Part shown: positions 12,150-22,514 of the stretch, in pieces
How the letters are laid out: every line of letters starts with the position of its first letter
How positions within the stretch are numbered: position 1 is the stretch's first letter
Assembly: GCA_039707465.1 (NCBI GenBank)
Contig: CM077643.1
Coordinates: forward strand, 67,396,605 to 67,460,604
Origin: Rhabdophis nuchalis
Taxonomy: Eukaryota; Chordata; Lepidosauria; Squamata; Natricidae
DNA length: 64,000 nucleotides
Direction of reading: 5' to 3'
The notes under the pieces: generated by a model
Databases searched by the model: none
Seen by the model: only the letters and a program-made list of their open reading frames with translations
What the model was told of the DNA's origin: nothing
Position numbers and translations under genes: made by a program

Positions 12150-12593
12150 CATGGTGTCAGGGGTGGGTTCCTACGGGATCGCCGCGGATCGCGCGAGCCT
12201 GATCGTAAAATTTAGAGATCCGTGCCGATCCCGTTGGACGATGGACCCGGAAGTTACTTCCGGAGAACGTGGCTCGCTCCGTCAAAAGTAAAGACCGTCA
12301 AAAGTAAAGAGCAGGGGTCGGGCCTTGAAGCTCTTTCTCTGTTGGGGCGGCTGGGGGGGGTTCGCGCAGGCTAGCGCGCCTGCCTTCCGCCGCCCCTAGC
12401 CTGCCAGGCTTCAAAACTAAAGGGCGGGGGCCGGGCCTTGAAGCTCTTTCGTTGTTAGTATGGCTAGGGGGGCAGCGGAGGGCATGCTAGGTGCGCGAAG
12501 GCCCCCCCGCCCTCCCCAGCCGCGCCAACAGGGAAAGAGTTTCAAGGCCCGGCCTGGGTCCTTTAGTTTTGAAGCTGCCAGAGCCGGGCTGGG

Positions 12594-12831
12594 CCTTTCG
12601 CGCTTGGCGCGAATGCAGAGGCTTGGGGGGGCTTCGCGCAGCTATTCGCGGGGTGCGCAAAGCCATCCCGACCCCCTGCAGCCACGCCGGCAGCTTTAAG
12701 GGCTGAGCCGGCCCTTTCACGCTTGGCGCGAATGCAGAGGCTTGGGGGGGCTTCGCGCAGCTATTCGCGGAGTGCGCGAAGCCATCCCGACCCCCTGCAG
12801 CCACGCCGGCAGCTTTAAGGGCCGGGCCTTT
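12594..12831. repeat. 119-bp tandem duplication in GC-rich part of the hAT element
   Basis: Two copies (12594-12712 and 12713-12831) share GCTTGGCGCGAATGCAGAGG, CTTCGCGCAGCTATTCGCGG and GACCCCCTGCAGCCACGCCG in the same order, with only a few differences. The low divergence points to a recent duplication inside the element or its parent. Confidence 0.85.
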
Positions 12832-13072
12832 TACATTTGAAGCTGCCGGGCACCGGGGCCTTTCTCAACATGGCTAGCCGCTAACTTGTTGAAAAAGGGG
12901 CCAGCAGATTCACAGCATGGCCCTTTAAATTTCGCGCTGCTGGAGGGGGGGATGCCGGTGCGTGAAATTTAAAGCGCCCTCTATGAAGTTGCCGGCCCCT
13001 TTTTCAGCACGTTAGTGGCTAGTCATGTTGAGAAAGGCCCCGGTGCCTGGCAGCTTGAAATGTAAAAGGCCT
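12829..13072. repeat. Long imperfect hairpin, about 240 bp
   Basis: The left side reads GGCCTTTTACATTTGAAGCT, then ACCGGGGCCTTTCTCAACAT. The right side reads ATGTTGAGAAAGGCCCCGGT, then AGCTTGAAATGTAAAAGGCC. Inner arms pair GGCCCTTTAAATTTCGCGC with GCGTGAAATTTAAAGCGCC. The centre is near 12950. It lies inside the hAT element and could form a cruciform or a long RNA hairpin if transcribed. Confidence 0.85.
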
Positions 13073-13431
13073 GTGCCTTTTAACACGCGTTTGGGGGTAG
13101 GCTAGCTTTCGCACAATGGCCAAAAGCCCCCCAGCTCCCCTCTGTCTCAGCCTCATTTGGCTGGCTGCCTCCCTTCTCCCTCTAGTCAGATAGGTTTACC
13201 TGCATCTTGTTGCCTCTTTGCATCCATCGGAGAGCTGCTGATTCTGCCTTCTGGTAAGTGACCTGGTTTTTTTTCCTCTTTTATTTTTTTTAATGATTTT
13301 TTAAAGATTATTTTATTTATTGTGCATATAATTTTTTAAAATTGTTTTACCTAACTATTGAATAGAGAATTTTTAAAAATGGTTTACTTCAATTGATTGT
13401 GTGTGGGTTCTTTTTTTAAATTGTCTTAGAC

Positions 13432-13523
13432 CAGGGATGTCCAAACTTGGGAACTTTAAGACTTGTGGAATTCTGGGAGTTGAAGTCCACAAGTCTTAAA
13501 GTTCCCAAGTTTGGACATCCCTG
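13432..13523. mobile_element. Near-perfect palindromic hAT MITE nested in the larger element
   Basis: The 92-bp element starts CAGGGATGTCCAAACTTGGG and ends CCCAAGTTTGGACATCCCTG, with about 38-bp inverted repeats around ATTCTGGGAGTTGA. The flanks TCTTAGAC at 13424-13431 and 13524-13531 are identical, a perfect 8-bp hAT duplication. It inserted after the 12158-14270 element. Confidence 0.92.
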
Positions 13524-14038
13524 TCTTAGACTATTTAAAAAAAGATTCTATGAAAAACAAATTAATATAAACCATTTTTAAAAATTCTATACTCAGTACT
13601 TTATAATGTATTGAGTAGAGAATTTTTTTTAATGGTTCACTTCAATATACAGTGTTAACTGGTTTCATTTTCAGTCTTTTGTAGGAGGGATTCTAGTTTT
13701 TGGTGTGTTCCTGGCACTGTCATAGTTTGTGTGGGTGTATTATGTCCTGCAGCAGTTGTACACATTAATAATGATCAAGTACTACTAATGTTTCCTTATA
13801 CATTTTAGTGACCTTTCCTTACATAATTGGTGTTGTCTTTCATACTTTTGGATTTCTATTTTCTGTTTCTGTTACTTAGCAATTGCTAAAACAAATCCCA
13901 TGTGAAAAAATATTCAAAGCCTTCTTGATTTTAATTGTCACTTTATTTATTCCTGCACATTATAGTATTTATTCATTTTCATATCTGTTTTTCCACTGTT
14001 GTGCAAACATAATTCCAGCAGCTGCTAACATTCCCACC

Positions 14039-14218
14039 TGGTCACATGGCCAGAAAGCCACTCCCACCCGGTCACATGGCCAGAAAGCCACTCCCACCCG
14101 GTCACATGGCCAGAAAGCCACTCCCACCCGGTCACATGGCCAGAAAGCCACTCCCACCCGGTCACATGGCCGGCAAGTCACTCCCACCTGGTCACATGGC
14201 CGGCAAGCCACTCCCACA
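14039..14218. repeat. 30-bp minisatellite, six units
   Basis: The unit contains GGTCACATGGCCAGAAAGCC followed by ACTCCCACCC. Units start at 14041 and every 30 bp after. The first four are identical, and units five and six carry GGCAAG in place of AGAAAG. It is the subterminal repeat of the hAT element. There are no variable spacers, so it is not a CRISPR-type array. Confidence 0.95.
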
Positions 14219-14278
14219 AAGCAGGCCACACCCACAGAATATGTTCCAAAAATTTTGAAACCCACCCCTGCATGGTAT

Positions 14279-14725
14279 CTACTTTTCCTTTGTACTCACA
14301 GTAGCAGAGTTATATTTCTTATACACTTAAAATACATCTGATTTGGAGGTATTAAGGGTTTCAGGTGTTACTCAGTAAAACATCTGGAAAAAGACATTGA
14401 AGTTACTCTTTTTACGAACACCCTCTTCTTCTGACCCTGTGAATCTTAACATAATATGATTTCATTAAACAAAAAATTGAGTGCTTTAATTTGAGTTTTT
14501 CAGTAATTATCTTTAATCCTGCTTTACACAATATGAAATTATTGATTTATCAAATTTAATATTTTACTATATAAGTTGATGCAAATGAGTTTTTGTGCAT
14601 TTTTAATAAGTATGTAAAGTATATTTGATAAGCTACATAACAATATATTTAAAATTAAATTCTCTCTCTTCCCTTCTCCAAACTCCATTCACTATAGCTC
14701 CATCTCTTTCCATGCATATGCATGT
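14279..14725. other. AT-rich sequence without a recognised gene
   Basis: Nothing beyond AT-rich, low-complexity sequence was seen. Confidence 0.5.
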
Positions 14726-14733
14726 GTGTGTAT

Positions 14734-14926
14734 CAGGGCTGAAATTCAGCAGGTTCTGACAGGTTCTGGAGAACCAGTAGCGAAAATTTTGAGTAGTTCA
14801 GAGAACTGAACCTCTGGCTGGCCCCAGTGGGTTGGGAATGGGAATTTTGCAGTATCCTTCCCCTGCCCTGCCCTCCAAGCCACACCCACTGAACCGGTAG
14901 TAAAAAAAAATTGAATTTCACCATTG
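14734..14926. mobile_element. Non-autonomous hAT-like element, CAGCAGGTTCTGA family
   Basis: It starts CAGGGCTGAAATTCAGCAGG and ends TTGAATTTCACCATTG, with inner blocks GGTTCTGGAGAACC and GAACCGGTAGTAAAAA. It is the same family as 53485-53765. The flanks GTGTGTAT and GTATGTGT match at 6 of 8, but both lie in GT-rich DNA, so the duplication is weak evidence. Confidence 0.7.
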
Positions 14927-14928
<2 letters not shown>

Positions 14929-14980
<52 letters not shown>

Positions 14981-15017
14981 ATGTATGTATGTATGTATTA
15001 TGTATGTATTATGTATG
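14929..15017. repeat. (GT)n followed by (GTAT)n microsatellite
   Basis: GT dinucleotides run from 14931 to 14964, followed by GTAT tetranucleotides to about 15017 with two TATTATG slips. It begins at the right edge of the hAT element. Confidence 0.95.
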
Positions 15018-16097
15018 TGGGGATGGGGGATGGGTGTAGGCAAGTGTATTGAGTTTGAGCCACATAATTTGGACCATTTTCTGTCAATCAATTTGACCTC
15101 ACATGTTTATTGTTGTGGGCCAAAATAAAGTGTAATCTAACCATAAATTGTCTTGATTTTGAAGAGAAAAGTCAGGCAATAAAATTAATAAATAACATAA
15201 CCGATTCTTTTATGGCATGCATTCACGCATGTATGCACACACACACACAAATATACATACACCAACATGAATGCATGCATGTATGTAGGTATGTGGTTCC
15301 TGACATGCTACTTAAATGATTTATTTCTAGGCATCATGTTTTCACATGCACAGACATTTACCAAATATCACTCATCAGCAATACAAAAATCAATTACAGT
15401 GCAACCCTTTTTAATAGTTGCATTGTACCCATCAATCTTCTTGAGAATTAAGATAGTGCTCAGTCACCATTTTGAGTGACTTTTTTAATCTCTGGAAAGA
15501 CGATGAGCTATACCTTCCGGGATTATAGTGTCAGAATTTTTGCCTTGATATTAGGAAAGCTCCTCCAGAGAGATTTGACCCTTGCCAAGATTTTATTATT
15601 TTTGGCTTTCAATATATCTGTTTTTATGCCTGTCATTTTAATTCACTGTGAACACTGAACCGTCCTAGTTGCTGTATTGCTTAATTTAGTGTATTGTTTT
15701 ACCAAAGCGTATTCTATATTTGCTTTAATTTGTTTTTAAATTCTATGTCCCATTGCTTTTCAATTTGGAAAGTGTTTCTTAGACTGTTTATCTGTTTTGC
15801 AGGTTGCTGTGGGAGTGTGTTCCAAGATCAGTTACAAGTCATTCCCAGGCAGCAAGTTGTGCCTGTCAGCTCCCCACCTTCTTCTCTGCATATGCTGACC
15901 CTTCCCCCTGCATTTCTGACCTCTTCAAATTCAGCAAAAAAATTCAAGGAGACTTTTATATATAAACTAGCTGATGACCCAACGTTGTCCGGGAATTTAT
16001 TTATAGGGGGAAAATGTCTGAACCAAACATAATTTCTAATGTTGGATTTTCCCCCTTACCAGAAAAAGTTCTCTTCATTCGCTCTCCCCATCAAATA
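15018..16097. other. Sequence without a supported gene; one short repeat near the end
   Basis: Small CA and ATGC runs occur near 15237-15280. Around 15968-16000 the motif AGCTGATGACCCAACGTTGT looks like the start of a dispersed repeat, but its borders are unclear. No protein-like frame was seen. Confidence 0.45.
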
Positions 16098-16519
16098 AAA
16101 TTGTTTTAACAGATTAACAGAGTTGGAAGGGACCTTGCAGGTCATCTAGTCCAACCCTCTGCTCAAGCAGGAGACCCTACATGTGCCTCTACCTAGGATC
16201 AAACTCACAACCACCTGCTTGTTAGGCAAGAGCTCTTCCTCTAAGCCAGGGGTCCCCAACCCCCGGGCCGCGGACCGGTGCCGGTCCGTAGCTTGGTAGG
16301 AACTGGGCCGCAGGGCTGGAGAGGAGGAGGAGGGAGGAGGGGGCAGCCCCCTGGACAGAGCGCGCAGGAGAGTGCAGGCATGGCTGTTCGCACTGCTGGA
16401 GTGAGGCTCTTCCACCCTCGTCGACAGCGGGACTCCTGGCCGCCGATTCCCTTCCTCCCTCTCCCTTCCTCCCTCCACAGCCGGCATGCCAGCCACTCGT
16501 CGTCTTCCAGGGGCTGCCG

Positions 16520-16523
<4 letters not shown>

Positions 16524-16583
<60 letters not shown>
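16524..16583. repeat. (CT)n(CA)n microsatellite
   Basis: CT dinucleotides cover 16524-16567, followed by CA to 16583, inside the hAT element. Frames reading SLSLSL or RERERE through it are artefacts. Confidence 0.95.
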
Positions 16584-16732
16584 GGAGGCTTCTCAGCTGA
16601 TCGAACGAGCAACCAAGTACGGCGGGCGGGCGGCTGGACGGGGGGGCAGGCTAAGGCGAGTGAGGGCTGAGGAGGCTCCGCGGGCGGCGGGCGGGGCGGG
16701 GACGGGACGACGACACACAGACAGAGAGAGGC

Positions 16733-17110
16733 ACAGACACACATAGAGAGACAGGGAGGGAGGGAGAGAAAGAGAGACGCAGAAAGTGATTAAGTGCGTG
16801 AATGCGAGACAGACAGACAGACACACACACACACACATAGAGTGACAGATGGGCGGACGAAGGGGAGAGAGACAAAGAAAAAGAGAAAGAAAAGAGAGAG
16901 AGAAAGAAAGAGAGAGAGAGAGAAAGACAAAGAGAGAAAGAAAGACAGAAATGAAAGAGAAAAAAAGAAAGAAAAAAAGAGAGAGAAAGAGAAAGAAAAA
17001 GAGAAAGAGAAAGAAGGAAAGAGAGAGAGAAAGAGAGAGAGGGAGGGAGAGAGGGAGGGAAAGAGGGAGGGAAAGAGGGAAGGAAAGAGACAGAGAAAGA
17101 AAGAAAGAAC
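16733..17110. repeat. Polypurine tract, GA-rich, about 370 bp
   Basis: The plus strand is almost entirely G and A (AGAGAGAAAG, GGGAGGGA and similar), with short CA islands near 16815-16840. Such mirror-like polypurine tracts can form triplex (H-DNA). Lysine/arginine- or serine/leucine-rich frames here are not genes. Confidence 0.9.
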
Positions 17111-17312
17111 GTATGACCACAATTGAGCCCAAATGTTTGGTTGTTAACCAAGACCATTGTTAAGTGAGTTTCACATTTTCCATGTTGGCCATGCCCACAC
17201 AGTCATATGACTGCTGAGCCACTTAGCCGTTCCACAAAACTTTCTTTAAAATAAAACCGGTCCCTGGTGCAAAAAAGGTTGGGGACCCCTGCTCTAAGCC
17301 ACAGCAGCTTTG

Positions 17313-17813
17313 AAGCTAATAGAATTGTACTATCTTTTAATATGAATACCCAGAGAGAGAGAGAGAGCTTGTATGCTTCACATCTAAAGTTCTGCTTTGA
17401 CATTCCTATGGCACAGTCAATCTAGGAATGATAAAGTCAAAGAACAGGAATGCAGTGATGGAAATCAACCCTTTTTGTACTATGATGAGCACTTCATAAA
17501 CAAATTCCTTCTATACCTATGCACATAGTTCTTAAGGCATGACAGGCTGAACATCTGCATCTCGCATTGATGTAGGTGTTTTCTCACTTTATCATTTCTG
17601 CCAACTTTTACAGGTTGTTGCGAAAGTTGCTTCACCAAATGCAGCATCAGAAAAGAATTGGACTAAATGAAGAGCATTATATTTTCCCATGGATTGCTTG
17701 AATCAAATTCAGCCCTGGAACAACAATTTCTTTCTAAATTGCACAGGATTATTTAAAAAACTCTCTATAAAGTTCCAGTGTCTTGTAAACTCTCAAATAC
17801 AACAACACACATT
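17313..17813. other. Sequence without a recognised gene
   Basis: AT-rich DNA with a short GA run at 17350-17368. Nothing else was seen. Confidence 0.5.
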
Positions 17814-17931
<118 letters not shown>

Positions 17932-18087
17932 TATTAAGCAGAAGCCATTTCAAGCCATTTCAACTTATTTATGGTAATTTGAATGAGTCAGTATGAATTG
18001 TGATGGTGTGTAATGGTAATCTGAAGCAAATTATGGTAGTCTCTTACGGTAGTCTTCAGCAGCACAAAGGCATGGCAGTGATTCTTA

Positions 18088-18262
18088 GGAATAGCAATAG
18101 CACATTGACTTATGCACAACTCCACAGTGATTTTCATCAGTCTCTGTATGGTTTACAGAGTCAGCCTATAACCTCCAACAATCTGGGTCCTGATTTTACT
18201 GACCTCAGAAGGATGAAAGGCTGAGTCAATGGGTGAGGATTGAATTCCTGGCAGAGGGCAGA
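18088..18262 (-). mobile_element. tRNA-derived SINE, snake type (diverged)
   Basis: Minus strand: the 3' tail AGCAATAGCA is at 18092-18102. The core is CTCAGAAGGATGAAAGGCTG with AATCTGGGTCCTGATTTTAC before it. It is the same family as 1132-1330 and 45401-45642. The tRNA head is eroded or cut by the L2 fragment that follows at about 18268. Confidence 0.65.
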
Positions 18263-18267
18263 GTTAG

Positions 18268-18640
18268 CCTGCAATTCTGGGCAATGCTGGCTGGCGACAC
18301 CCAGGGGAAGGGCCTTCTCTGTGGTGGGCCCGGCCCTCTGGAACGACCTACACCCCGACCTTCGCACTACCTCGGACCTCTGCCTCTTCCGCCAACATCT
18401 CAAGACGCATTTATTCCAACAAGCCGGCCTAGGATAGCCCCCCGCTTCTGACTTTTTAAATATAAATTATAATTTGGTAAAGTTTTAATATGGGTTTTAG
18501 CACGGGTTTAATTAATTTAATATATTTTAATTGTTGTATATTGTATTTTGTGGTTTTAAATAATGCCTGTGCGCCGCCCTGGGTCCTAACAAGGAGAAGG
18601 GTGGGGTATAAATTTGATAAAATAAAATAAATAAAAAAAC
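18268..18640 (+). mobile_element. L2 LINE 3' end
   Basis: The last residues of the L2 reverse transcriptase ORF are readable (GRAFSVVGPALWNDLHPDLR, then FRQHLKTHLFQQAG and a stop near 18437). The 3' UTR and a TAAAATAAAATAAATAAA tail follow. The 3' UTR block CGCCGCCCTGGGTCCTAACA differs from that of the 1685-2593 copy, so a second L2 subfamily is present. Confidence 0.85.
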
Positions 18641-18899
18641 AAGTCAGGCAAATCTTTTATTTGTCAATCTTTTATTTATCCATAAGTGTTCATCAAGTGG
18701 TCTATTTTGGCCAGCAGAGGCACTGCAGGCTGCTTCTTTTATATTTCCTGGTTGGCCCTGCGGGCCAGATCCAGTCAGATCCAGCCAGAGAATGAGATCT
18801 TAATGGAGTTCTGACATGAGTGTTTTGTTTGATATTCTGAGAATGTGATTTGCAGGGGATTTGATGCAGTTTCTTTAAAATTGACTCATACAGTTTGGC
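18641..18899. other. Sequence without a recognised gene
   Basis: A short echo of CAGATCCAGTCAGATCCAGC near 18765 is the only structure noted. Confidence 0.45.
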
Positions 18900-19400
18900 T
18901 ATGACTTTTGGGGGCTGTGGGGGGGATGATGCCCCCTAATGTTTCCTGGAAAGAAGGACTTCATTTCCGGTTTCTGAAGGCGACGGACATACCTTGTGCT
19001 TCATCCGCTTGCTGTACCGGTGGGCTTCTTCGGCAGCACGGAAGACCCCGGGGGAGGGGGCTTCTGTCATAGGAGCGGCTCGCTGGGAGCCCCCAGCCTG
19101 GTGGCGGCTGGTGGGGTGCCCTCAGCCTCGCTCTAAGAGCTGGCGAGCAAAAAGGGGCAAACTTTGCCTCTTCGCCAGATTGAACCTGGGAGGAATGAGC
19201 AGAATGAGAAGAGTAGCTGAAATGCCGTAGGTGAAAGGCGCTCCCTAATCTCTTGAATTGCAGATGAAGGATAAGCGATAAATCACTGTAAGTGCCAGTT
19301 CAATCAACTTAGAATGGAGATTGGAGGGAGGGAGTTTTCAACCCCCCCTCGGACGAAGCGGCAATTAGGCGATCCCTCTCCATTGAAATGGAGAAAGGAA
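18900..19400. other. GC- and CpG-rich block of unknown nature
   Basis: Against AT-rich surroundings this block has many CpGs (for example AGGCGACGGACATACC, TTCTTCGGCAGCACGGAAG, CTCGGACGAAGCGGC). No TATA box, splice pair or convincing frame was found. Open frames of 78-87 residues lack recognisable domains. It could be the 5' UTR promoter of an L1-type LINE, a CpG island, or an unrecognised GC-rich transposon. I cannot choose between these. Confidence 0.35.
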
Positions 19401-19679
19401 AGGATTAACTTGCTATTTGAACTAACTATGGAAAAGAATTGTATCGTATCACATTTGCAACAGTTTTCTGCTCTTTTAAAAAGAAAGTAAATGGAAAGAA
19501 GGTCAGATTTTGAATTCATTAAATGAACTTCTAGCCTCATTTTGAGGTTCCTAGGTTGGTTATACATAATCTGTACTCTTAAAATATCTCAAGCTAACTG
19601 GCTTTGTAGTCCAGCCATGAGCAACTGTAGAAGTGTACCACAAAAGGTACAATACAAGATGTGCTAACTTGCCAATATT

Positions 19680-19740
19680 ATTTATTTATTTGTTTATTTA
19701 TTAAATGTATTTGTCACCCATCTTGCCGCAATGTAATAAG
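19680..19740 (-). mobile_element. L2-like LINE tail fragment
   Basis: The TTTATTTATTTATTTG run is followed by TTAAATGTATTTGTCACCCA. Reverse-complemented, this is the last 30-60 bp of an L2-type 3' UTR with its TAAA tail. It is very short. Confidence 0.4.
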
Positions 19741-20230
19741 CAGGAGTCGGATGAGATCAGTGAAGCATTGGAAATGGTAGCTTCTGTCATGAGAGCTGAG
19801 TAGAAGCTACAGCTCATCTACATCGGGAGCACAAAGTAACAGCCAGAGACCAAAATTGCTTCCTACAGCTATGAGACTATAATTGTTTGGCTTAAGTTGT
19901 CTGCCAGGCAAGCTCACACAGCTGTTGTTAATAACAATGTTAACTATCAGGTCTTAGAAGTATTTGTACCCTTCTTATGAGTCACCACTTTAGTGTGATA
20001 CTACATGTTTTTGCCAAACCTGGCATTCATGTCTGCTGGTGTGTGTGCATCTGTATTGGTGGAAGATGGCCCTGGGAGTACTTTCCTTGAATCTAGGAAA
20101 GCACAGGGCATCTCTGCATTCCCTGTGCCTTCTTTTCCTTGGAGGTTGATTCTGTCACTTGGAGCATAACATCTTGAATGCTTGAAGATGCTTTGAAGCA
20201 GCATCTACTGCTGTTTTACCTGTCCTTTCA
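19741..20230. other. Sequence without a recognised gene
   Basis: No supported structure was seen. Confidence 0.45.
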
Positions 20231-20300
20231 TATCCATCCATCCATCCATCCATCCATCCATCCATCCATCCATCTATCTATTCATCCATCTATCTATCAG
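20231..20300. repeat. (ATCC)n/(ATCT)n microsatellite
   Basis: A run of ATCC units at 20231-20275 grades into ATCT units to about 20299. Confidence 0.95.
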
Positions 20301-21109
20301 CATTACAGACACCACACCAAGAAACTTTTAAAAATAAAGCTAATGTACAAGACGTAATATCATTCTTTTGGTTAAAAATCGGCTCTTGGAAAATAGTGCT
20401 AGAAGATATAAATGAAAACATCCTCAAGACTACATCCCTCTTCCAATGAAACCCTTTATGCAATACTAGGGGGGATTCCACCTAAAATTAACCTGTATCT
20501 TATTCATGTGTTTTACACTGAAAAATAAGTCTCAAGAATCCCAATAAAATAGTGTTTTTTTCCCCAATTGTTATCTGTCTTTCCCATCCATTTTTGCTTA
20601 TTTCTAAGAATGTCCAGTCAGTTTAAGAAAACAGAATTCCACAGATTTCACTGACCTTCACTTTGTGTTATAAGAGTGGTAATGATTACTAGGTGTACCT
20701 AAGTATTTTTTGTAGCACAACGTCTTTCTTTCTGCAGTCCTATTTCTAGATCATGGTGAACCCTGACATGATGAAATGCCTATTTGCCAAGGGATGGAGT
20801 TCCTACAGAAAACAGCTTAGGTTTAATGAAGGACGTGACTAAAAACAAAATAATATGTTGACAACCAAGTTGGTAATGACAGTTGCAGTGTGACTATAAT
20901 ATAGGATTGCCATGAAATTTTCAAGTGACAGAAGCATTCTTTTATCCAGCAATATATCTCAGAAAGGAAGTATATGGCATAACAGTAATGAAGCCAGAAT
21001 AATACTTGTTTTACAAAAACACTAGGACTATTGTTGTTTCTTCCATATATAAGAACAATATAGTATTTCTATATTATATAGAATAGTATTTCTTGTTGGA
21101 GCTCTTGTG
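20301..21109. other. Sequence without a recognised gene
   Basis: Nothing but AT-rich DNA, with a small local palindrome of TATATA/AATAGTAT near 21058-21100. Confidence 0.45.
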
Positions 21110-21235
21110 TATGGAGAGTCTGTCGTCCAGATCATAGTTGTTCCTAAGGTGTTTTTTCAAGAGGCAACTGGATTTTTTTGTTTTTCTTTGAAGTCTTCTC
21201 ATACAAGAAGCTAATTCAGCTCTGTTGGAGTTTTT
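21110..21235 (+). repeat. Single arm of the palindromic interspersed repeat
   Basis: ATGGAGAGTC at the left end, then CCTAAGGTGTTTTTTCAAGA and GGCAACTGGA, then TCATACAAGAAGCTAATTCA. These align with the left arm of 3111-3310 and with 52049-52137. Confidence 0.65.
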
Positions 21236-22514
21236 GTTGAATAACACAGAATATCCATCTAAATATCCAAATAAGTAAAATCCAATTGGTCATATATAAT
21301 TCCCTCATTTCACACTGTTTTAAATTTTTAGTCTGCTCTTTCAGTATCAATTGCTTGCCCTTCAAATCTTAAATTAAAATATCTGCAGTCTATAGATCTT
21401 GCATCTTGTAGTTTTGTGGCAGTCAACTTAAAGTCTGTTTCTTTTGATGTTAGACTTTTGTGATTCTCCTATGCTCTCTCAGTTGCTATAGCTATTGTAT
21501 GCTTTCTTTTTAAACATGTGCTCTGAAACTCTGAAAACGAATTTTCAAGTGTTGTTATGAATGCTAAGGGAGGGTTCTGCAGTATTCATAACTCCTCGAC
21601 TTCTGCTAGCAGTGATGAGCTGATGCATAACATGCACTCAGTCTTTCACAGACTTGAGCCATGCTTGAAAGCTTTCTCACCCATAGTATGCTGTGAATCC
21701 TATTTGACTTTCAAATGTGCTTTTGAGTTTATTTCTGTTCTTAAAAAAAAACCTCTTTTCTGAAGTTTATTTTGTACCATCACTGGAAAGGATTGCTAGA
21801 GAGGAAACAAGGCCCATGAAGAATCCTCATATCCTTTTTTAAAAGTACAGTAATTTTAAATTATTCCTATTGGTATTCTGTGACAATTTTCTAAACCTCA
21901 GTCATAATTTTAAAGAGAACTTCCTAAGTGATTGCCATTGTCCTGAGTGATTTTCTTCTGCACTTGGGGAAAATCCTTGTATTTATTTTGCAGAATATTC
22001 TTCCTAAAAGAGAAGAAAACACATTATCTCCGTTTCAGATAGTTTGCCTAACATACATACATGGTTTTATTATTCAATCCCTAGCTTTGTAATTTTGTCA
22101 ATTCTTAATAGAAAGGGGACATAAAAATCAAGTCAAATCAAATCAAATCAACTAAATGAATGTTGCATCATGCCTTCCTGGACCAGAGATACACAATCTG
22201 GGTCCTATGAGCATCTGGGATACTTCCTTTGCTCCCCATTACTCTTCCTGATTCTCTTTACTCTTATTTTTAAATAATACCAGATAATATTAAAATAGTT
22301 ATGGTGGGTTTTTTTTCTTTAACCATGAAAAAGACACCTCATTCCCCATTTTGTATATACAGGGCACATCTGTCCTGTATAGAATATGATAAATCATGGT
22401 AGGATACCATCAATAAGATGGTAGAAAGCAACTATCCCATTTGCTTTGTGGCAAATAAGTATTCACTATGACACCCATTTTGTGAGAGCATTCACAAACT
22501 TTAAATCTGCTTGG
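21236..22514. other. Sequence without a recognised gene
   Basis: A small pentanucleotide run (CAAAT, 22135-22156) is visible. No gene or named repeat was found. Confidence 0.45.

Larger units (their letters stand above)
12158..14270. mobile_element. Large (2.1-kb) non-autonomous hAT-type element
   Basis: The ends are CAGGGGTGGGTTCC (12158) and AAACCCACCCCTG (ending 14270), inverted over at least 12 bases. The flanks CATGGTGT (12150-12157) and CATGGTAT (14271-14278) match at 7 of 8. The left 950 bp are very GC- and CpG-rich, with a 119-bp tandem duplication and a long internal hairpin. The right part is AT-rich, carries a nested MITE (13432-13523), and ends in a 30-bp minisatellite. No transposase frame is present. 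Confidence 0.85.
16247..17291. mobile_element. 1.05-kb non-autonomous hAT-like element, perfect 8-bp duplication
   Basis: The ends are CAGGGGTCCCCAACCCCCGG and AAAGGTTGGGGACCCCTG. CTCTAAGC flanks both sides exactly (16239-16246 and 17292-17299). The subterminal CCGCGGACCGGTGCCGGTCC and CCGGTCCCTGGTGC blocks resemble a hAT family I know from mammals, though this cannot be confirmed here. The interior is simple sequence, (CT)n, (CA)n and a 370-bp purine tract, with no transposase. Confidence 0.85.
16098..17306 (-). mobile_element. tRNA-headed SINE with CR1-like 3' tail, split by a hAT element
   Basis: On the minus strand the head reads GCTGTGGCTTAGAGG, then AAGAGCTCTTGCCTAACAAG. A B-box-like GAGTTTGATCC follows near 16203. 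The body then passes straight into GGTTGGACTAGATGACCTGC and GGTCCCTTCCAACTCTGTTA, the 3' end of CR1 LINEs. A tRNA promoter joined to a CR1 3' end is the design of a SINE mobilised by CR1 reverse transcriptase. The head is interrupted at 16247-17291. Confidence 0.7.

Noticed and set aside
12460..12804. Three overlapping frames of 71-105 residues
   Set aside because: GC-rich DNA of the hAT element gives long frames on both strands; proline/arginine-rich noise.
14039..14218. Regular 30-bp repeats that might suggest a CRISPR array
   Set aside because: Units are directly adjacent with no unique spacers, the host is a eukaryote, and the array belongs to a hAT element.
16590..17163. Several frames of 104-179 residues rich in S/L/F or K/R/E
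   Set aside because: All read through CT, CA and polypurine tracts inside a non-autonomous hAT element. The composition reflects the repeat.
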